A stretch of 64,000 nt of DNA from positions 310,001 through 374,000 of the forward strand of contig JABJUM010000013.1 of the NCBI GenBank assembly GCA_016169955.1. The letters are read 5' to 3'. The stretch is from Phytophthora vignae f. sp. vignae. Taxonomy: Eukaryota > Oomycota > Peronosporomycetes > Peronosporales > Peronosporaceae. Every line of letters starts with the position of its first letter. Positions within the stretch are counted from its first letter, which is position 1. The position numbers and the translations under genes are program-made. Under the pieces are notes generated by a model, which saw only the letters and a list, made by a program, of their open reading frames with translations, made no database searches and was not told the origin of the DNA. Below are positions 22,291-33,070 of this stretch, piece by piece.

Positions 22291-22564
22291 CACATCAAGT
22301 ACATGTTGCGCCACACTACGAAGACGCGTGGCACACTGAGAGTAGAATCAACACACCAAACTCGGGCTACTCCACACCACTCATTATAAGCAAATAGTAT
22401 CTATGAAAACAGTCGAATTTCAACCAATAAAAAGAGTGTATCTTGGCTGTATCTACCTCATATCTTCTGGTTGACCCTGTGTATCTTCCTTCATACTCGA
22501 AAACGCAGTATTCCCCGCAACGCACCGACACCAGCCCCTCCCCCAGCCCGAAGCCCGACCCACG

Positions 22565-24436
22565 ATGCCCCCCAAGTACCAGTGGACAACCATCTGCAGT
22601 GACATGGCACGCGAAGACTCCCAGCTGCTCATGGAGGACATGAAGGTCTTCATCATCGTGAAGAGCCAACTGGTACCCTGCGTCGTATGCGCCCTTACCA
22701 GGCCCCACAAGATGCGATACCAGTTGCTGAAGTGCTCCTTGGAAACATGCGTGGCGGCAACGCCATATGCCGACTGCCCGTGGTTAGGCAAGGTTCTGAC
22801 CTGCCAAGAGCTGAATCGCGTGACGATCATGGAGACTGGTAGTCACGAGACAATGGCTCGGGACCCTCGCAAGCCCCATCTCACTCCCCGGCTGAAGGAG
22901 TACGGGCGCGAAATGGCGACCCAAGCCCTGAAGCCGGCCCGAATCCGCATGGGTATGGCTCGGCGATTTGGGCTCGCTGAGACGGAGATGCCTACCCTGC
23001 GTCAAGTCCAGTGGTTCGTCAGCAACTTCACCAAGAAAAATCTCCACGGTAACGACGACTATGAGAACATTCTGGACCAGATCGACCAACTGGCATTTGG
23101 ACCAGCGACTATCGACACCCAGCCCTTCTCGTTTGGTTGGGACCGGGACTGCAAGGGCAAGCCAGACGTGGGGAACGGATCCGACGAGCATCCATTTTTG
23201 GTGGGTCTCACAACGAAGACCTTGTTGCGCAACGCGGCTCGAGACCCCAACTCGTTCGTGTTCCACATGGACGGCATCTTCAAGTTGAACCAAGTGGCGT
23301 ATCATGTCATAATTTGTGGTGTATCGGATCGCGGTCGCTCGTTCCACCTGGTGGTAGTGTTCATTGTCTCTCAGCGGCTGGAGGGGATCTATGTCCAAGC
23401 GCTAACCGCCCTCCGAAAGATGTTTACCGCGGTGACCGAACAACAGCTACTACTCAAGTATGCCATGGCCGACGCGGAGGCTGCGCAGCTAAACGCGGTC
23501 AGCCAAGTGTTTGGTGTCGACTCCGACCTCACGTACCTGATGTGCTTTTACCACGTCATGGCCAAGGTACACGAACGCCTTAAAGCCGTACCGGACCGTT
23601 TGTGCGAACAAGTGGTTGCCGACATATACGACTTGCACTTTGCTCCCGACCAGCAAGTGTATGACGAACAGGCCAAAACGGTGTTCGCGAGGTGGTCGGC
23701 CAACGAAGATCTGAAGGGGTTTGGCACCTATTTCAACAACGTCTGGGTGAAGAGTGAGTTCAACCGCTGGCAGTGTTTCCACACTCCAGGTGGTTATGCC
23801 ACGACGAACAACCCCGTGGAACAGTTCAACCGCCTGGTTAAGCGTGACTACACGCTGCGTACCAAGCACAAGATGGGAACGTTGATCCGACTGCTCGCGG
23901 ACTGCTGTGGACACCAGTCGGTGACCCCTCGCGCCTTCAAGGAAGTTCCTCAAGCCACACAGCAGCTGAAGGCCCGCGTTAAAGAGTTTCGACAACGCGA
24001 CCTTCTTCGCGACATGACGCCAAGCCGCTCAAGCATCGAGTTCCTGCTTGTATCCCCGACACCTAATGTTGTTCGCGTACTGTCGCGAGGGTGTCACCGG
24101 GTGTACCTACCCGAATTGGGTCGAAGCCGCGAGGTGGCGCCGGTCTCAGCCCAAATGGGAGCCAACTATGCGCGAATGGAACAAGAAGGACAGCCCGAGG
24201 GTGGGTGGCACGTGGATGTTGAGCGGCTAACCTGCGGATGCAAGTACAACTTCAAGTTCGCTATCTGCATCCATGTCATCTTCGCCCTGCAGGTCAAGTA
24301 TTACACCGGGCTGGATGGAATGCGGACGCTGGTCAACCGTTCCGTGCCTAGGAAGCGACGCAAGTCGCGTATCAGCAGTTCCCGCGTTCCTGCTGGACGC
24401 CCCCGTACAAACGGGCATGCACTGAGCACTGACTAA
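22565..24436 (+). CDS. MULE-1 transposase
   Basis: A 623-residue intact ORF from the ATG at 22565. Members of this family cut and paste Mutator-like DNA transposons using a DDE core. Visible residues include Asp in FVFHMDGIFKLN (~residue 235), Asp in YAMADAEAAQLNAV (~305), CFYHVMAKVHERL (~330) and Glu in TTNNPVEQFNRLVKRDY (~422). A C-terminal SWIM zinc finger (LTCGCKYNFKFAICIHVI, ~565) is typical of MULE proteins. A basic tail (PRKRRKSRI) may be a nuclear signal. A 180-aa chromodomain-like gene follows 160 bp downstream on the same strand. No internal stop or frameshift is seen, so this copy could be recent or active. Confidence 0.85.
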   Translation: MPPKYQWTTICSDMAREDSQLLMEDMKVFIIVKSQLVPCVVCALTRPHKMRYQLLKCSLETCVAATPYADCPWLGKVLTCQELNRVTIMETGSHETMARDPRKPHLTPRLKEYGREMATQALKPARIRMGMARRFGLAETEMPTLRQVQWFVSNFTKKNLHGNDDYENILDQIDQLAFGPATIDTQPFSFGWDRDCKGKPDVGNGSDEHPFLVGLTTKTLLRNAARDPNSFVFHMDGIFKLNQVAYHVIICGVSDRGRSFHLVVVFIVSQRLEGIYVQALTALRKMFTAVTEQQLLLKYAMADAEAAQLNAVSQVFGVDSDLTYLMCFYHVMAKVHERLKAVPDRLCEQVVADIYDLHFAPDQQVYDEQAKTVFARWSANEDLKGFGTYFNNVWVKSEFNRWQCFHTPGGYATTNNPVEQFNRLVKRDYTLRTKHKMGTLIRLLADCCGHQSVTPRAFKEVPQATQQLKARVKEFRQRDLLRDMTPSRSSIEFLLVSPTPNVVRVLSRGCHRVYLPELGRSREVAPVSAQMGANYARMEQEGQPEGGWHVDVERLTCGCKYNFKFAICIHVIFALQVKYYTGLDGMRTLVNRSVPRKRRKSRISSSRVPAGRPRTNGHALSTD

Positions 24437-24599
24437 TGTTAGCAGTTGTGTGGCCTAACTAAAATAAAGTCATGTTGCACTTCCCATCCGTTATAACGAA
24501 ACTTCCGCAAAACTTGTAACCTATGCGTATGCCTCATGAACTACTTACTTGCTACTCATTTTTCAATTATCTCCGTCCTCCTTCTCAAGCACTATCAAG

Positions 24600-25091
24600 A
24601 TGCAGGCTGCCGACTCCGTCCAAGAGCCCCCCGACGCGTTCAAGGCTTTTTTCAGTTGGTGCAAGGCGTACCTTAAAGCGCGGGGGTGGGGTAGGCTGGA
24701 CGAGGCAGCCGCCCGGTACTTGAGGACATGGGGCGTAATCAGAAACGCCGCCTCAAGTACCGGAGACGCAATCAAGCGCCTGCTGGACGCGGTGCCCAAG
24801 TACCGGATCACCAAAGCCCTACTCGTCGAAGCTGCGCAGCAGGGTGACGACGCAGGGGAGACGGAATGGGTCCTACCCACTGGGGTCGACCTTCAAGGAC
24901 GACCGACATACCAGTTGCGGACTATTCTCGATGACCGGCGCATCAATGGAAGGGTTGAGTTCCTTACGAGTTGGGAGCCTACATGGGAGTCTGCCGGCAA
25001 CCTACCCTCCAGAGAGATAAAGAAGTACCGACAGCGTAAGCGCCGCAAGGTTGAGCGTGCTTTCATCGAAGCAGAGGCAGAGGAAGACTAA
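24600..25091 (+). CDS. MULE-1 second ORF with chromodomain-like C-terminus
   Basis: A 163-residue protein from the ATG at 24600; the same frame also has an upstream start at 24549. The C-terminal part reads like a chromodomain: TYQLRTILDDRRINGRVEFL, then TSWEPTWESAGNLPSREIKKY, matching the pattern Y.(V/L).(K/T)IL..R...G...(Y/F)L..W....TWE...NL....I..Y. Such folds bind methylated histone tails or other chromatin proteins. The N-terminus (FFSWCKAYLKARGWGRLDEA) is not recognised. It lies 160 bp downstream of the transposase on the same strand, suggesting it travels with the element and may influence target choice. The tail is basic then acidic. Confidence 0.6.
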   Translation: MQAADSVQEPPDAFKAFFSWCKAYLKARGWGRLDEAAARYLRTWGVIRNAASSTGDAIKRLLDAVPKYRITKALLVEAAQQGDDAGETEWVLPTGVDLQGRPTYQLRTILDDRRINGRVEFLTSWEPTWESAGNLPSREIKKYRQRKRRKVERAFIEAEAEED

Positions 25092-25150
25092 AGCAAAGAC
25101 CACACGTAGGAATACTCACAATCTCATTTTTTACTCAACACTTAATATAA

Positions 25151-25732
25151 TATAATTCCTACGCTTATTACATGTATTCACCGTCTTGCGGGCGCTGGCA
25201 GTGAGCGGGCAATACAACGCATACGTAAGCACCAGCCTACAGCCATCAGCTAGAAAGGTACAGGGGGTTGCTCTTCAACACGTTCCGCACAAGCTGTAGG
25301 TTGGTGTCCACGTACACGAGTACAGCCGCTTCTAGCCATGCGCCGCCGTGGCAGCCAGAGTGCGCGGCCGAGGCACGCCGCGCTCCGTGTCCGCCGTGTG
25401 CCCGCCGCGCTGCTTGTGGTGTGCTTGGATGATTCGCAAGTGGGCAATCGGGAGCCTTGGCGGCGATGCGTGGCCGGGCCGCGGGATGGGTGGCCCTCGT
25501 CTTCGCTTCCCTGCCTCGGCCACGTCCTCATCTTATCTGTGTGGCACCCGCATATTTTGGGTGCCACCTGCATTTCGCAGTGTGTATGTCCTATTTTGTC
25601 CAATTCCACCGTCGGAAGTCTGGCTTCTTGAGGCTTTTGAGACGTGAAGTCGTAGCTAAATCAACACAAAAATCAAATGAAAGAATAATTAATCGATTAA
25701 AACTAAACTTCAAACCCTGAAAAAGAATTTAC
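25151..25732. other. Right flank of MULE-1, partly P1 transposase
   Basis: GC-rich sequence with several overlapping ORFs on both strands and no clear motif. Part must be the MULE right end and part the continuation of the P1 transposase after its second exon. A GGGTGCCAC/GTGGCACCC inverted repeat around the ATATTTTGG near 25543-25566 forms a short hairpin. No gene can be supported. Confidence 0.4.
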
Positions 25733-26590
25733 CGTTTGCAAATGCGTTGACACATTTCTTCTAGCGACTGCTCAGGGCTTTTGTGGCTGTCCATGTAGGT
25801 GGTGCGCCACTTAGGCTCTAGTAGCCACATAGAGTCGATCATTGTATGCGCCGATAAGGCCTAAAACACACGCCGCAACAGTCAGTATTAACTCGTAAAA
25901 GTATTGTGCCTTTTACCTATTTTGGCGGGTGAGCTGTTAATTCAGGCGGAATCATATCCATAAAAGGGCGAGCAACGCTTATTTAGTGTTAATTGTGCCT
26001 AAGATTGTGAGTGTTCCCCCTAACACCCGCAATCAGCATTTGCGAGCCAATCGACGGAGATACAAGCGGAATGGTATGGATTGGCGAGTAGGAAACCGCC
26101 AATCGCTCTGTTTTCGCCTAACGCAGGCTGGATTAGCTTATTCCGCCTTAACTCGGCCTCACCATCGGCGCTCCTAATTGGTTCACGGAGGGACGACCCG
26201 GAATTAACATGGGAATTAGCTAACTCGGGGTATAATTAAGGTCATTAAGGGATTAGAGTTATGCCAGAATTATCACGGCAGAATAAGTGAAAGGCACAAT
26301 ACTTACAAGAATAATAAACCGACCTTTTCTTCTCTGCGCATGTCCTTCATAAATGTTACAAGGGCTGAGGCGCAAGGAAATAATATTTCCTTGCGCCCCT
26401 GCCCCTTCAGCGTTGGCGAACGCGAGTTGCCGCGGAAAGCAAGAAGCTTGTCGGCTTGCTTCCACCACCCGAACACAGTTTCGCGGGGTCGCCCGAGCTG
26501 GCGCGCAGCCTCGTCGACGCCGACTTGAATGGCGAGCTGCGCGCCTTCGCGCTTTTCCTTGATAGAATAGCGCCGTTGTTTTGGTGCCAT
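25733..26590 (-). pseudogene. Pogo-like P1 transposase, N-terminal part
   Basis: The ATG at 26590 opens a pogo/CENP-B helix-turn-helix (RRYSIKEKREGAQLAIQVG, LGRPRETVFGWWKQADKL) leading to FMKDMRREEK at 26324. A second coding block (ALSAHTMIDSMWLLEPKW ... EEMCQRICKR) lies at 25860-25733. Joining AAAAG|GTCGGT (26324/26323) to TTTTAG|GCC (25861/25860) keeps the frame, giving an intron that now contains a 404-bp MITE. The next part of the gene is at 21424-22290, so MULE-1 split the gene. Confidence 0.7.
25900..26303. mobile_element. MITE-1, complete copy (404 bp)
   Basis: The ends form an imperfect terminal inverted repeat, AGTATTGTGCCTTTTACC at the left and the complement of AGTATTGTGCCTTTCACT at the right. 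The second copy (4315-4392 plus 17541-17720) confirms it is a repeat family. It has no coding capacity and lies within an intron of the P1 transposase. A TA target duplication is possible but ambiguous. Confidence 0.65.
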
Positions 26591-26875
26591 TTTGAGAATG
26601 AACCTAGACTTTAGAGGGTGAGGTGGCGCGTTTTACAGTAGCCAACCGATTTTATCTTAGCTATGATTCGCTAAATTAAAACACCGTTTTGCGTTTTGAT
26701 TTAATAAAACAAAAATCAATGTGAACATTTGTCTGTCCTTTTTCTACTAATGCCGGCTTTTTCAGTCTGTCGGCTTTGTAAGTCGTTGCCTGTAGGTATA
26801 TGGTTTCATTAATGGGCTCTTAAGTTGATGGATTTATCTGTTTTTGCACCTGAACGATCTTAAGGCTAAAAGTTG

Positions 26876-27162
26876 ACGAACGTACTTGTTTTGGTTTGGG
26901 GTTTTAAAATAAAGCTAATTTGTGATAAGAAACACAAGATTTCGAAAGGAACAATACCGTACTTCATAACATAAAAGATTTACAAAAAGACTACAATGTA
27001 AAGCGCTCGTCGGATGATTTTGAATTGCGTTTACTCGATCCGAATGCAGTATTGTGCAAAAAATAGCACAAAACCTCTAGTGTTGGGGGAAATCGGGGGC
27101 GTTTTATCGTTAACATGAGTTCAGTATCAAAATACCAAAAAATATTTTGTGAAGTACCCGCG
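26876..27162 (-). repeat. Pogo-like element P1, 5' end
   Basis: This is the inverted, somewhat diverged counterpart of 2045-2341. It lies about 290 bp upstream of the P1 transposase start, as expected for the 5' terminal region. The outer limit is near TTTGTGAAGTA at 27148-27158. Confidence 0.6.
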
Positions 27163-28335
27163 AGGGAGACGAACACACCAGGCGCTGGCGACGAAATGCG
27201 CCGAGGTGGTTCCCTTCAGACTGGAGTGACAGGTTTCGACGCGGCGGAGAGTCGACAAGGGGATGGGTCGCGGGACACGGCGCTGGGGGCCTGATTCGTC
27301 TCGGAATCAGCCGGGCCTAATCGGTCGGCCGTGTCGCATGTCTATGCAAACCGCGCCGAGCCGAAAACGCGCCGAGCCGAAATGCGCCGACCCTAACCCC
27401 GTCGACCAAAATGCGCCGAGGAGAGATCCTGATTACGTTACGCAAATCAGGTTGAAGAACGGTAGTACAAGCACGACAGACGCAAGGATAGACGTAGAGT
27501 GGTAGGCTTAGCAAGCAAGAAGTAGGGAGTAGCCAGTAGCATAGGGTAAGGACTCAGTCTCGAAATTTCTCTGAACCACAAAGACCTCCAGTCTTCCCTC
27601 CGGTTCCAGGGGAACCACCAAGCGTCGGCAACCAGAGCCGCCCCAATATCGAGCCGCCCCAATATCGCCCCCCCCCCCCCGTGGTAGGCTTAGCAAGCAA
27701 GAAGTAAGGAGTAGCCAGTAGCATAGGGTAAGGACTCAGTCTCGAAATTTCTCTGAACCACAAAGACCTCCAGTCTTCCCTCCGGTTCCAGGGGAACCAC
27801 CAAGCGTCGGCAACCAGAGCCGCCCCAATATCGAGCCGCCCCAATATCGCCCCCCCCCCCCCCCCCCGTCGTCGTTTGCTGGTTCGGGTGCTCAACCCCC
27901 ACAGACCCGTGCTGAAATAAAGGCACGTTAAACGTATACCGTTTAGGTGGGCGCCCGATAACGCGCTGCCTAGGCGAAGGGCCGCACTGGCCTGATAACC
28001 GCCGTGCACAAGACCCTCGTGTAGGCCAGATAACGCCACACAAGCCCCAGGAAACGCCGGCCTGATAACGCCGCACGCCCGACGGAAACGCCAAGGAAAA
28101 GCCGGCCCGATAACGCCGCACGCCCAAGGCTCGACGCCCTACGACAAGGAACAAGCGTCAACCAAGAACCCCCCCCCCCCCCCCAACTTTGAAGCCTGCG
28201 AAGACTTGGGGCCTATATTCGAAGATACGCTACTCCAACAACCGGGGGTAATTCGCTCGGCGCGACTCCGATCAAGACGCGCCGAGTTTGTGCGAGACCG
28301 GCTCCGCGAGATTTCTGCGAGACCGCTACTCCACA
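27163..28335 (+). repeat. Probable Gypsy-C 5' LTR with tandem duplication and poly-C tracts
   Basis: The 3' limit is set by CCACA at 28331-28335, followed by one A and a priming site. The 5' limit is uncertain. Inside, a 182-bp unit is tandemly repeated (27499-27680 and 27681-27867), each copy ending in a double GCCGCCCCAATATCG and a poly-C run of 13 and 18 bases. Another C16 lies at 28169-28184. Near 27980-28130 a GATAACGCC motif recurs. No gene is supported. Confidence 0.45.
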
Positions 28336-28336
28336 A

Positions 28337-28352
28337 TGGTGCCGCGACCCGG
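28337..28352 (+). promoter_or_regulatory. Gypsy-C primer binding site
   Basis: TGGTGCCGCGACCCGG lies 1 nt after CCACA. The TGG start and the single-A spacer are the same as in Gypsy-B, and its complement ends in ...CACCA like a tRNA 3' end. Confidence 0.65.
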
Positions 28353-28366
28353 GAGTACTACTTCGA

Positions 28367-29657
28367 ATGACGGGCCATCGATCCAAGAGGCATCGGAGGC
28401 AGATGCGCCGTCGGTTGGAAGGTCATGGGACCAGCGACGGCCAGGAGGGCTACGAAGAACAGTTTGCCGTTCCCGATGTGGCTCCCGACGAGGCAGCCAC
28501 GAAGGGTCGCGACGCAAGTCGCGGTCCTACCGGTCGAAAGCCCGCAAAGGCCGACGACCAACAACAACCCACCACCAAGGCCTCCACCAAGCGCAAGTCG
28601 TCCAAGAAGAGGAAGAAGAAGCTTCACGCGCCGGACTCGGCGGAGGAGGCGATGTCCAAGCCGCATGGCAAGATGCGGGACAGCAGTACACCGTCGAGGA
28701 GGTGCGGTACGTCGTGGCGCGCACGGAGCGCTTACGTCTGCTAGAGCAGGACCCCATCCTGGTCTTCCTCAAGCCCAGGCTGGTGAGCGACTTCACGGGC
28801 CCCTTCGTGGCGCCGGACTTCGACAGTCTCACCAGCGTTGCCTACGCCGCGCCGGCCCTCTTCCAGATGCTGCTTGACTCGGGCATTGTGCTAAGAGCCT
28901 TTGAGATGGAGAGGCTATGTGACTGGGATCTCAAGTCCTGGTTACACGCGATTCGCGTCGTGCAGGAACCCTTGACAATTCTTGCCGGATCCGTCGGGCA
29001 AGACGAGACGAGTTCCTCGGGGGGCCAAGACGCGCGGAGTTCCTCGATGGACTCAGCCCAGACCTCGACGACCACGCCGTCGCCGCCACCTCGATACCAA
29101 TCAGGCGTGATCTTCAACAGCGGCTTCGAGTCATGCAAGCGCAAGTCTCCGGAGACGCTCTGCGCGCCGGATTCGGCGGATGGACCGACGGTCAATGCGA
29201 GAGGCGATGACACGGGGAGTCAGTTCACCGCGACGGAGATGGAGTGGAGCTGATGCGGCTGCTGGAGCACGATCCGATCCTGCGTTTCATGAAGCCCAAC
29301 GTGATCAATTTTACAGGCCCTTTCCGGATGCCGGAGTTTGCCAGACTCACAAGCGTCACGCGAGCCGCGTGGACACTCTTCGAGACGTTGCACGAATCAG
29401 GGTTCAGCTTGGGCATCGCCGAAAGGACGGGATTGTATGAATGGGACCTCGAGGCATGGACACGTACGATCCGCGGCGTCTTGGGACCGTTGATGGTCCT
29501 GGTTGGATCCATCCAACGCGAGATGACTGCGCCTGGGACGGCCCTAATCTCGACGCAGATGATAACTTCGTTCCAGGCTGAGTCGAGTGTGCATTCCACG
29601 TCGAGGTCCAAGCCCCGACGCGACGTAGATGAAGAACCCACCGACTTGTTTGACTAG
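28367..29657 (+). pseudogene. gag: Gypsy-C gag-like gene with internally duplicated domain
   Basis: From the ATG at 28367 the frame is basic and Lys-rich (TKRKSSKKRKKKLHAPDSAEE). A frame change near 28680 leads to EEVRYVVARTERLRLLEQDP. Two related blocks of about 95 residues follow. Block 1 (28720-29010) has RLLEQDPILVFLKP, FTGPFVAP and WDLKSWLHAIRVV. Block 2 (29244-29530) has RLLEHDPILRFMKP, FTGPFRMP and WDLEAWTRTIRGV. Each is preceded by APDSA(E/D), so the duplicated unit is ~550 bp. The second block lies in another frame after a stop at 29253. Position after the priming site suggests gag, but the fold is not recognised. Confidence 0.5.
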
Positions 29658-29665
29658 GACTTCGG

Positions 29666-30262
29666 ATGCCGAAGATCACGGTCGAGATTTCAACCACGGC
29701 TTCACCGGGACTGGACGAGGTTCCCATCCATCCGAGCGAGCCGCCGCGCGCTACGCTCCGTGAGGTCGCTCCAGCGCGCATCAAGGTTCTGCCGGATCTG
29801 ACGGGAGCAACTCTTAAGACGATGGAAGAGGCGAACACGCAGTCTACGACAGCTCAGGCGTCGAATACCCATGTCTCTGCGGTTCATGTCGAGCCAAGAA
29901 ACTCGACGCGAAAAAGGTCGACGCAAGAAATGTCGACGCGGGACGCGTCGAAGGAGAGGCGCCAGCAAAGGCTCGGTAGTCACACCGTGAAGTCCGTCAC
30001 CGCGCCGGTTGCGAGGACATCTAAGCAACCGTTGGGTACGATGCAGGCCTCGACGACTCCGAGCAATCGCGTTACGACGCACGAGTGCGACCAGTCTCAC
30101 TCGACGCGCTCAAGCAACTCGACCCGGGGCAAACACTCGACGTCCGCCTGCGCTCCAGCCGGGATGCACCGCGCCTGTGGGTCACGCGCAGCAAAACGTG
30201 GGTTACAACCATGTTCAAGACTGAGCGACAAACATACCTGCGGGTGATCAACATCACGGACG
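29666..30262 (+). pseudogene. Gypsy-C, gag C-terminus to protease region
   Basis: A Ser/Thr-rich frame (29666-30247) is followed in a second frame by RLWVTRSKTWVTTMFK and RQTYLRVINITD near 30160-30260. These resemble the post-protease segment of Gypsy-B (LWLTRGKQWVPT, RTRYLRITNIGD). The element stops near 30262, where an oppositely oriented Copia fragment begins. RT and integrase are missing. Confidence 0.5.
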
Positions 30263-31620
30263 CACTTTTCCGTAATTTGCACATAAGGGAGACCGATCCG
30301 TGGCGAAACCCAAGTGACTGTCTCATGTAGGTGCTCTCTTTTAACATGCCATTTAGAAAGGCCGTTGATACATTCATCTGATAGAAGTGCAGGTCAAGCG
30401 ACGTAGCCAGCGCAAGCAGTAGACGCAAGGACTCGTAACGAGCAACAGGAAAAAAAAAAAAACTCTTTATAACCAATTCCGTACATTTGGTTGTTGCCCT
30501 GAACGACCAGGCGTGCCTTAAACCTATCTACGGTACCGTCCGCATTGTACTTAACATCAAATAGCCAATGACAGCCTAATGCTCTTCTGCCAGGCGGAAG
30601 TGGGACGAGAGTTCATATTCCATTTTTCAGGAGCACTTCAACTCCGCCTTTATTGCTGCCTCCCACTGCTTGGCATATGACCCAGCAAAGGCCTCCTTCA
30701 AAGATTTAGGAATTGGAATATGACGCTTGTTTTTAGCACTCACATATTTAGTCGGCTTTTGCGACCTTAGCCGCTTAGAGCGGCGCGGTCACTTACTAGA
30801 ATTCTGTTTGTCATCTCCCACTTCTTGCAATGTCGGTTCAGACGTGACTGATTCTGAACTTACAACTCCAACTTCAGGTTCCCTCTCCTATCTAGATTTC
30901 TTTCCTAGATCAGAAATAATCTGAGTCTCACTTTTACTTTCCACGAGCTTTTCGGTTGAGAAAGACTGATTTATCATTGCTTCCATAACTACTGGGCTAA
31001 ACATCACATGATGTTCTTGTTTGCTTTGACGTCAAGCAGGCGGTATCGATTATAATTGGGAGATATACCCAATAACTTGCACTCTATTGCTCGACCACCT
31101 AATTTAGGATCTTTTCTTTTAGTTTTGGGAATGCCTGCAAAGCACGTGGATCCCCCGATCTGTTACGCTAAACGGTTGCATTTTCTTTTATGGAGCATTT
31201 CATACAGCTTTTTCATTCTGAGTCTAGCAATTGCCAAGTGGTTTGTAACTTCGACCATGTAGAGTAAGGCCTCAGGCCACCATTTTGCTGCCATGCTAGG
31301 GCCTCTTAGTAGACATCTAACACCACCCATCATGGTTTGGTGTGCTCTCTCTGCGCTCCCATTCTCTTCTTGTGATTCAACATTTGAATGTTGAAAAATA
31401 AGTCCTAATTGTGTGCGGAGTTTGCTAACCTCCCTATTTACAAATTCTGTACCTCCATCTGTTCTTATTTTCTTAGCTTTGTATGGGAATTGAACAGAGA
31501 GTTGTTTTAGAATGTCTCTGATTTTCCCTGACACTTCTTGTAGGGATTTCACCGGAAAATACCATTTGTACCCAGTTGCACCATCTGTCCGTATCGGTAG
31601 CCGAATCCATTCACTCTAAG
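30258..31620 (-). pseudogene. Copia integrase and reverse transcriptase fragment
   Basis: On the minus strand, 31600-31163 encodes a Copia integrase core (YKWYFPVKSLQEVSGKIRD, KIRTDGGTEFVNREV, EENGSAERAHQTM), including the second catalytic Asp and the Glu. Farther on, RT begins with GCHWLFDVKYNADGTVDRF and RFKARLVVQG (about 30590-30490). It continues as ARYESLRLLLALATSLDL, QMNVSTAFLNGMLKE, YMRQSLGF and CKLRKS to about 30258. A run of 13 A (T on the coding strand) at 30451-30463 falls within RT. The RT catalytic YVDD, RNase H, gag and both LTRs are absent. Truncated remnant. Confidence 0.75.
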
Positions 31621-33060
31621 ACGTCCTGTAGTGACCATATGGAGTGACTAAAACTGTTGTGGGGCTTGCGAAACGGCTATGAGCGCTATCCTAGTTATCC
31701 TACATCTACCCTTACCTGTGCGCGCTGCCTGCACCAGCGCTCACGCACATACACGTCGATCTCGTGCGGAATAATGCCGCGATTCCCAGTGTTAGGAGGC
31801 ACGATTTTATCGGATCAGGTTTTAAGCACGACGCGGGGCCGCCGGGAGGGCCGACTAGCAGCGAGTTGCCACATCCGTGGTGATGACACCACTATGTGAG
31901 CCAATCCGACCAGTGCGGACTGGAAATTACTCCCATCCAAGTGCTAATGCAAGGCATTAACGGTGTTGGGCAGTCTTTTTGCGTGTTAGCGCTACATCAG
32001 GAAAGGGTGGAGGAAACAAGTAATATGAGGTCCAAGTTCTTGTTTGTGTCCCATGATTGCCAATACTGAGTATTCGATACCATAGTTACTGACTTCAGGC
32101 CCTAGTGGTACTTTGTATGTAGGCGAATTTTAAATGAGGGCATCACGTTAGTGCTGGCCGTGAAGGGCGTCTCATGAAATAGTTTTCAAAGGGGTATTTC
32201 GTTAGGTTTCCCTAAGACATTAATCAAATACGCACTGATCCCACCTACTATTCCATCCTCTTGCAAGTATAGAGCCACAATCTTAAGCAAAAAGCGGCAC
32301 CAAGACTAAAAGGCGCAATACACGTCAACTCGGGGATACCAACTGGCCACGAAAGGATAGCTAATGCAAGTGTTGCTAAAGCGCTGAGATATAAACATTA
32401 TTCGTGTTGTCCTGTAATTGCCTATCGTTCTTCGTTTTCAAAAGTACAATTATTTTCAGCGTACTTTTGACGTAAGATTAGCCGAGATAGTAGTGCGCTG
32501 AAGGAAAATGGCAGGTTGTCAAAATCGATCAGCAAAAGATTAGGCAGCGAAGAATCGCAAAACCGACCATGCAATTAATGCAGCTTGCTATCCTAAACAG
32601 TTACAGATAAAGCAAATCGAACAGACTATCAACACTGGCGGATAGCTCCAAGAAAGCACTTCAAACGATGTAGAACCCTCCAAATTTCTCCCTTATTCTG
32701 CAGTGATCGTCAGAATATAGGAAAAATTCGGAATTTTCCTGAATTGGTTGAGGTGGCATGCGTGTGAAGTGTTGATCCTAGCACTACAGGTCAACTAAAT
32801 GAAGTTTGAACACAAATAAATGGTTTCTCAGCGTATCAGGCTGTGAAGCTTTTTTTGTATGAAAAGGTTTCGATCGGCTCTGGGAGGGGGGGGGGCATCG
32901 CGAAACTTTGTGTAGGGCACAATATCTAGTGTCGCCCCACATTAGCAGCGAGGAAGCGCAGTGAACGAGGTGCTCAGCTAGTGGTAACTAAGGTTGTGTC
33001 GTGGTTAAATAATTGAAATAATTTATTGTGGTCGACCCCAGTAATCAGTATTTCTCAGAT
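31621..33060. other. No gene recognised
   Basis: The first part (to about 32000) is moderately GC-rich with short ORFs of no recognisable kind; the remainder is AT-rich. A G10 run lies at 32887-32896. A CTTGGATGGGAG stretch on the minus strand near 31950 recalls a 5S rRNA internal promoter, but the rest does not fit. Confidence 0.4.
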
Positions 33061-33070
33061 TCTAGAACGT

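Larger units (their letters stand above)
22340..25150 (+). mobile_element. MULE-1 (Mutator-like element with two genes)
   Basis: Two plus-strand genes, a MULE transposase and a chromodomain-like protein, lie between the two parts of the minus-strand P1 pseudogene, so the element inserted into P1. Terminal inverted repeats and a target duplication could not be fixed by eye; the ends given are approximate. Confidence 0.55.

Noticed and set aside
26293..26310. GTAAGT at the MITE end as an introner-type splice donor
   Set aside because: Splicing there would break the frame; the upstream GTCGGT donor keeps it. The match may be coincidence.
31850..31990. 5S rRNA-like or SINE-like sequence (CTTGGATGGGAG on the minus strand)
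   Set aside because: Only about 12 nt match the internal promoter region; the remaining 5S landmarks are missing.
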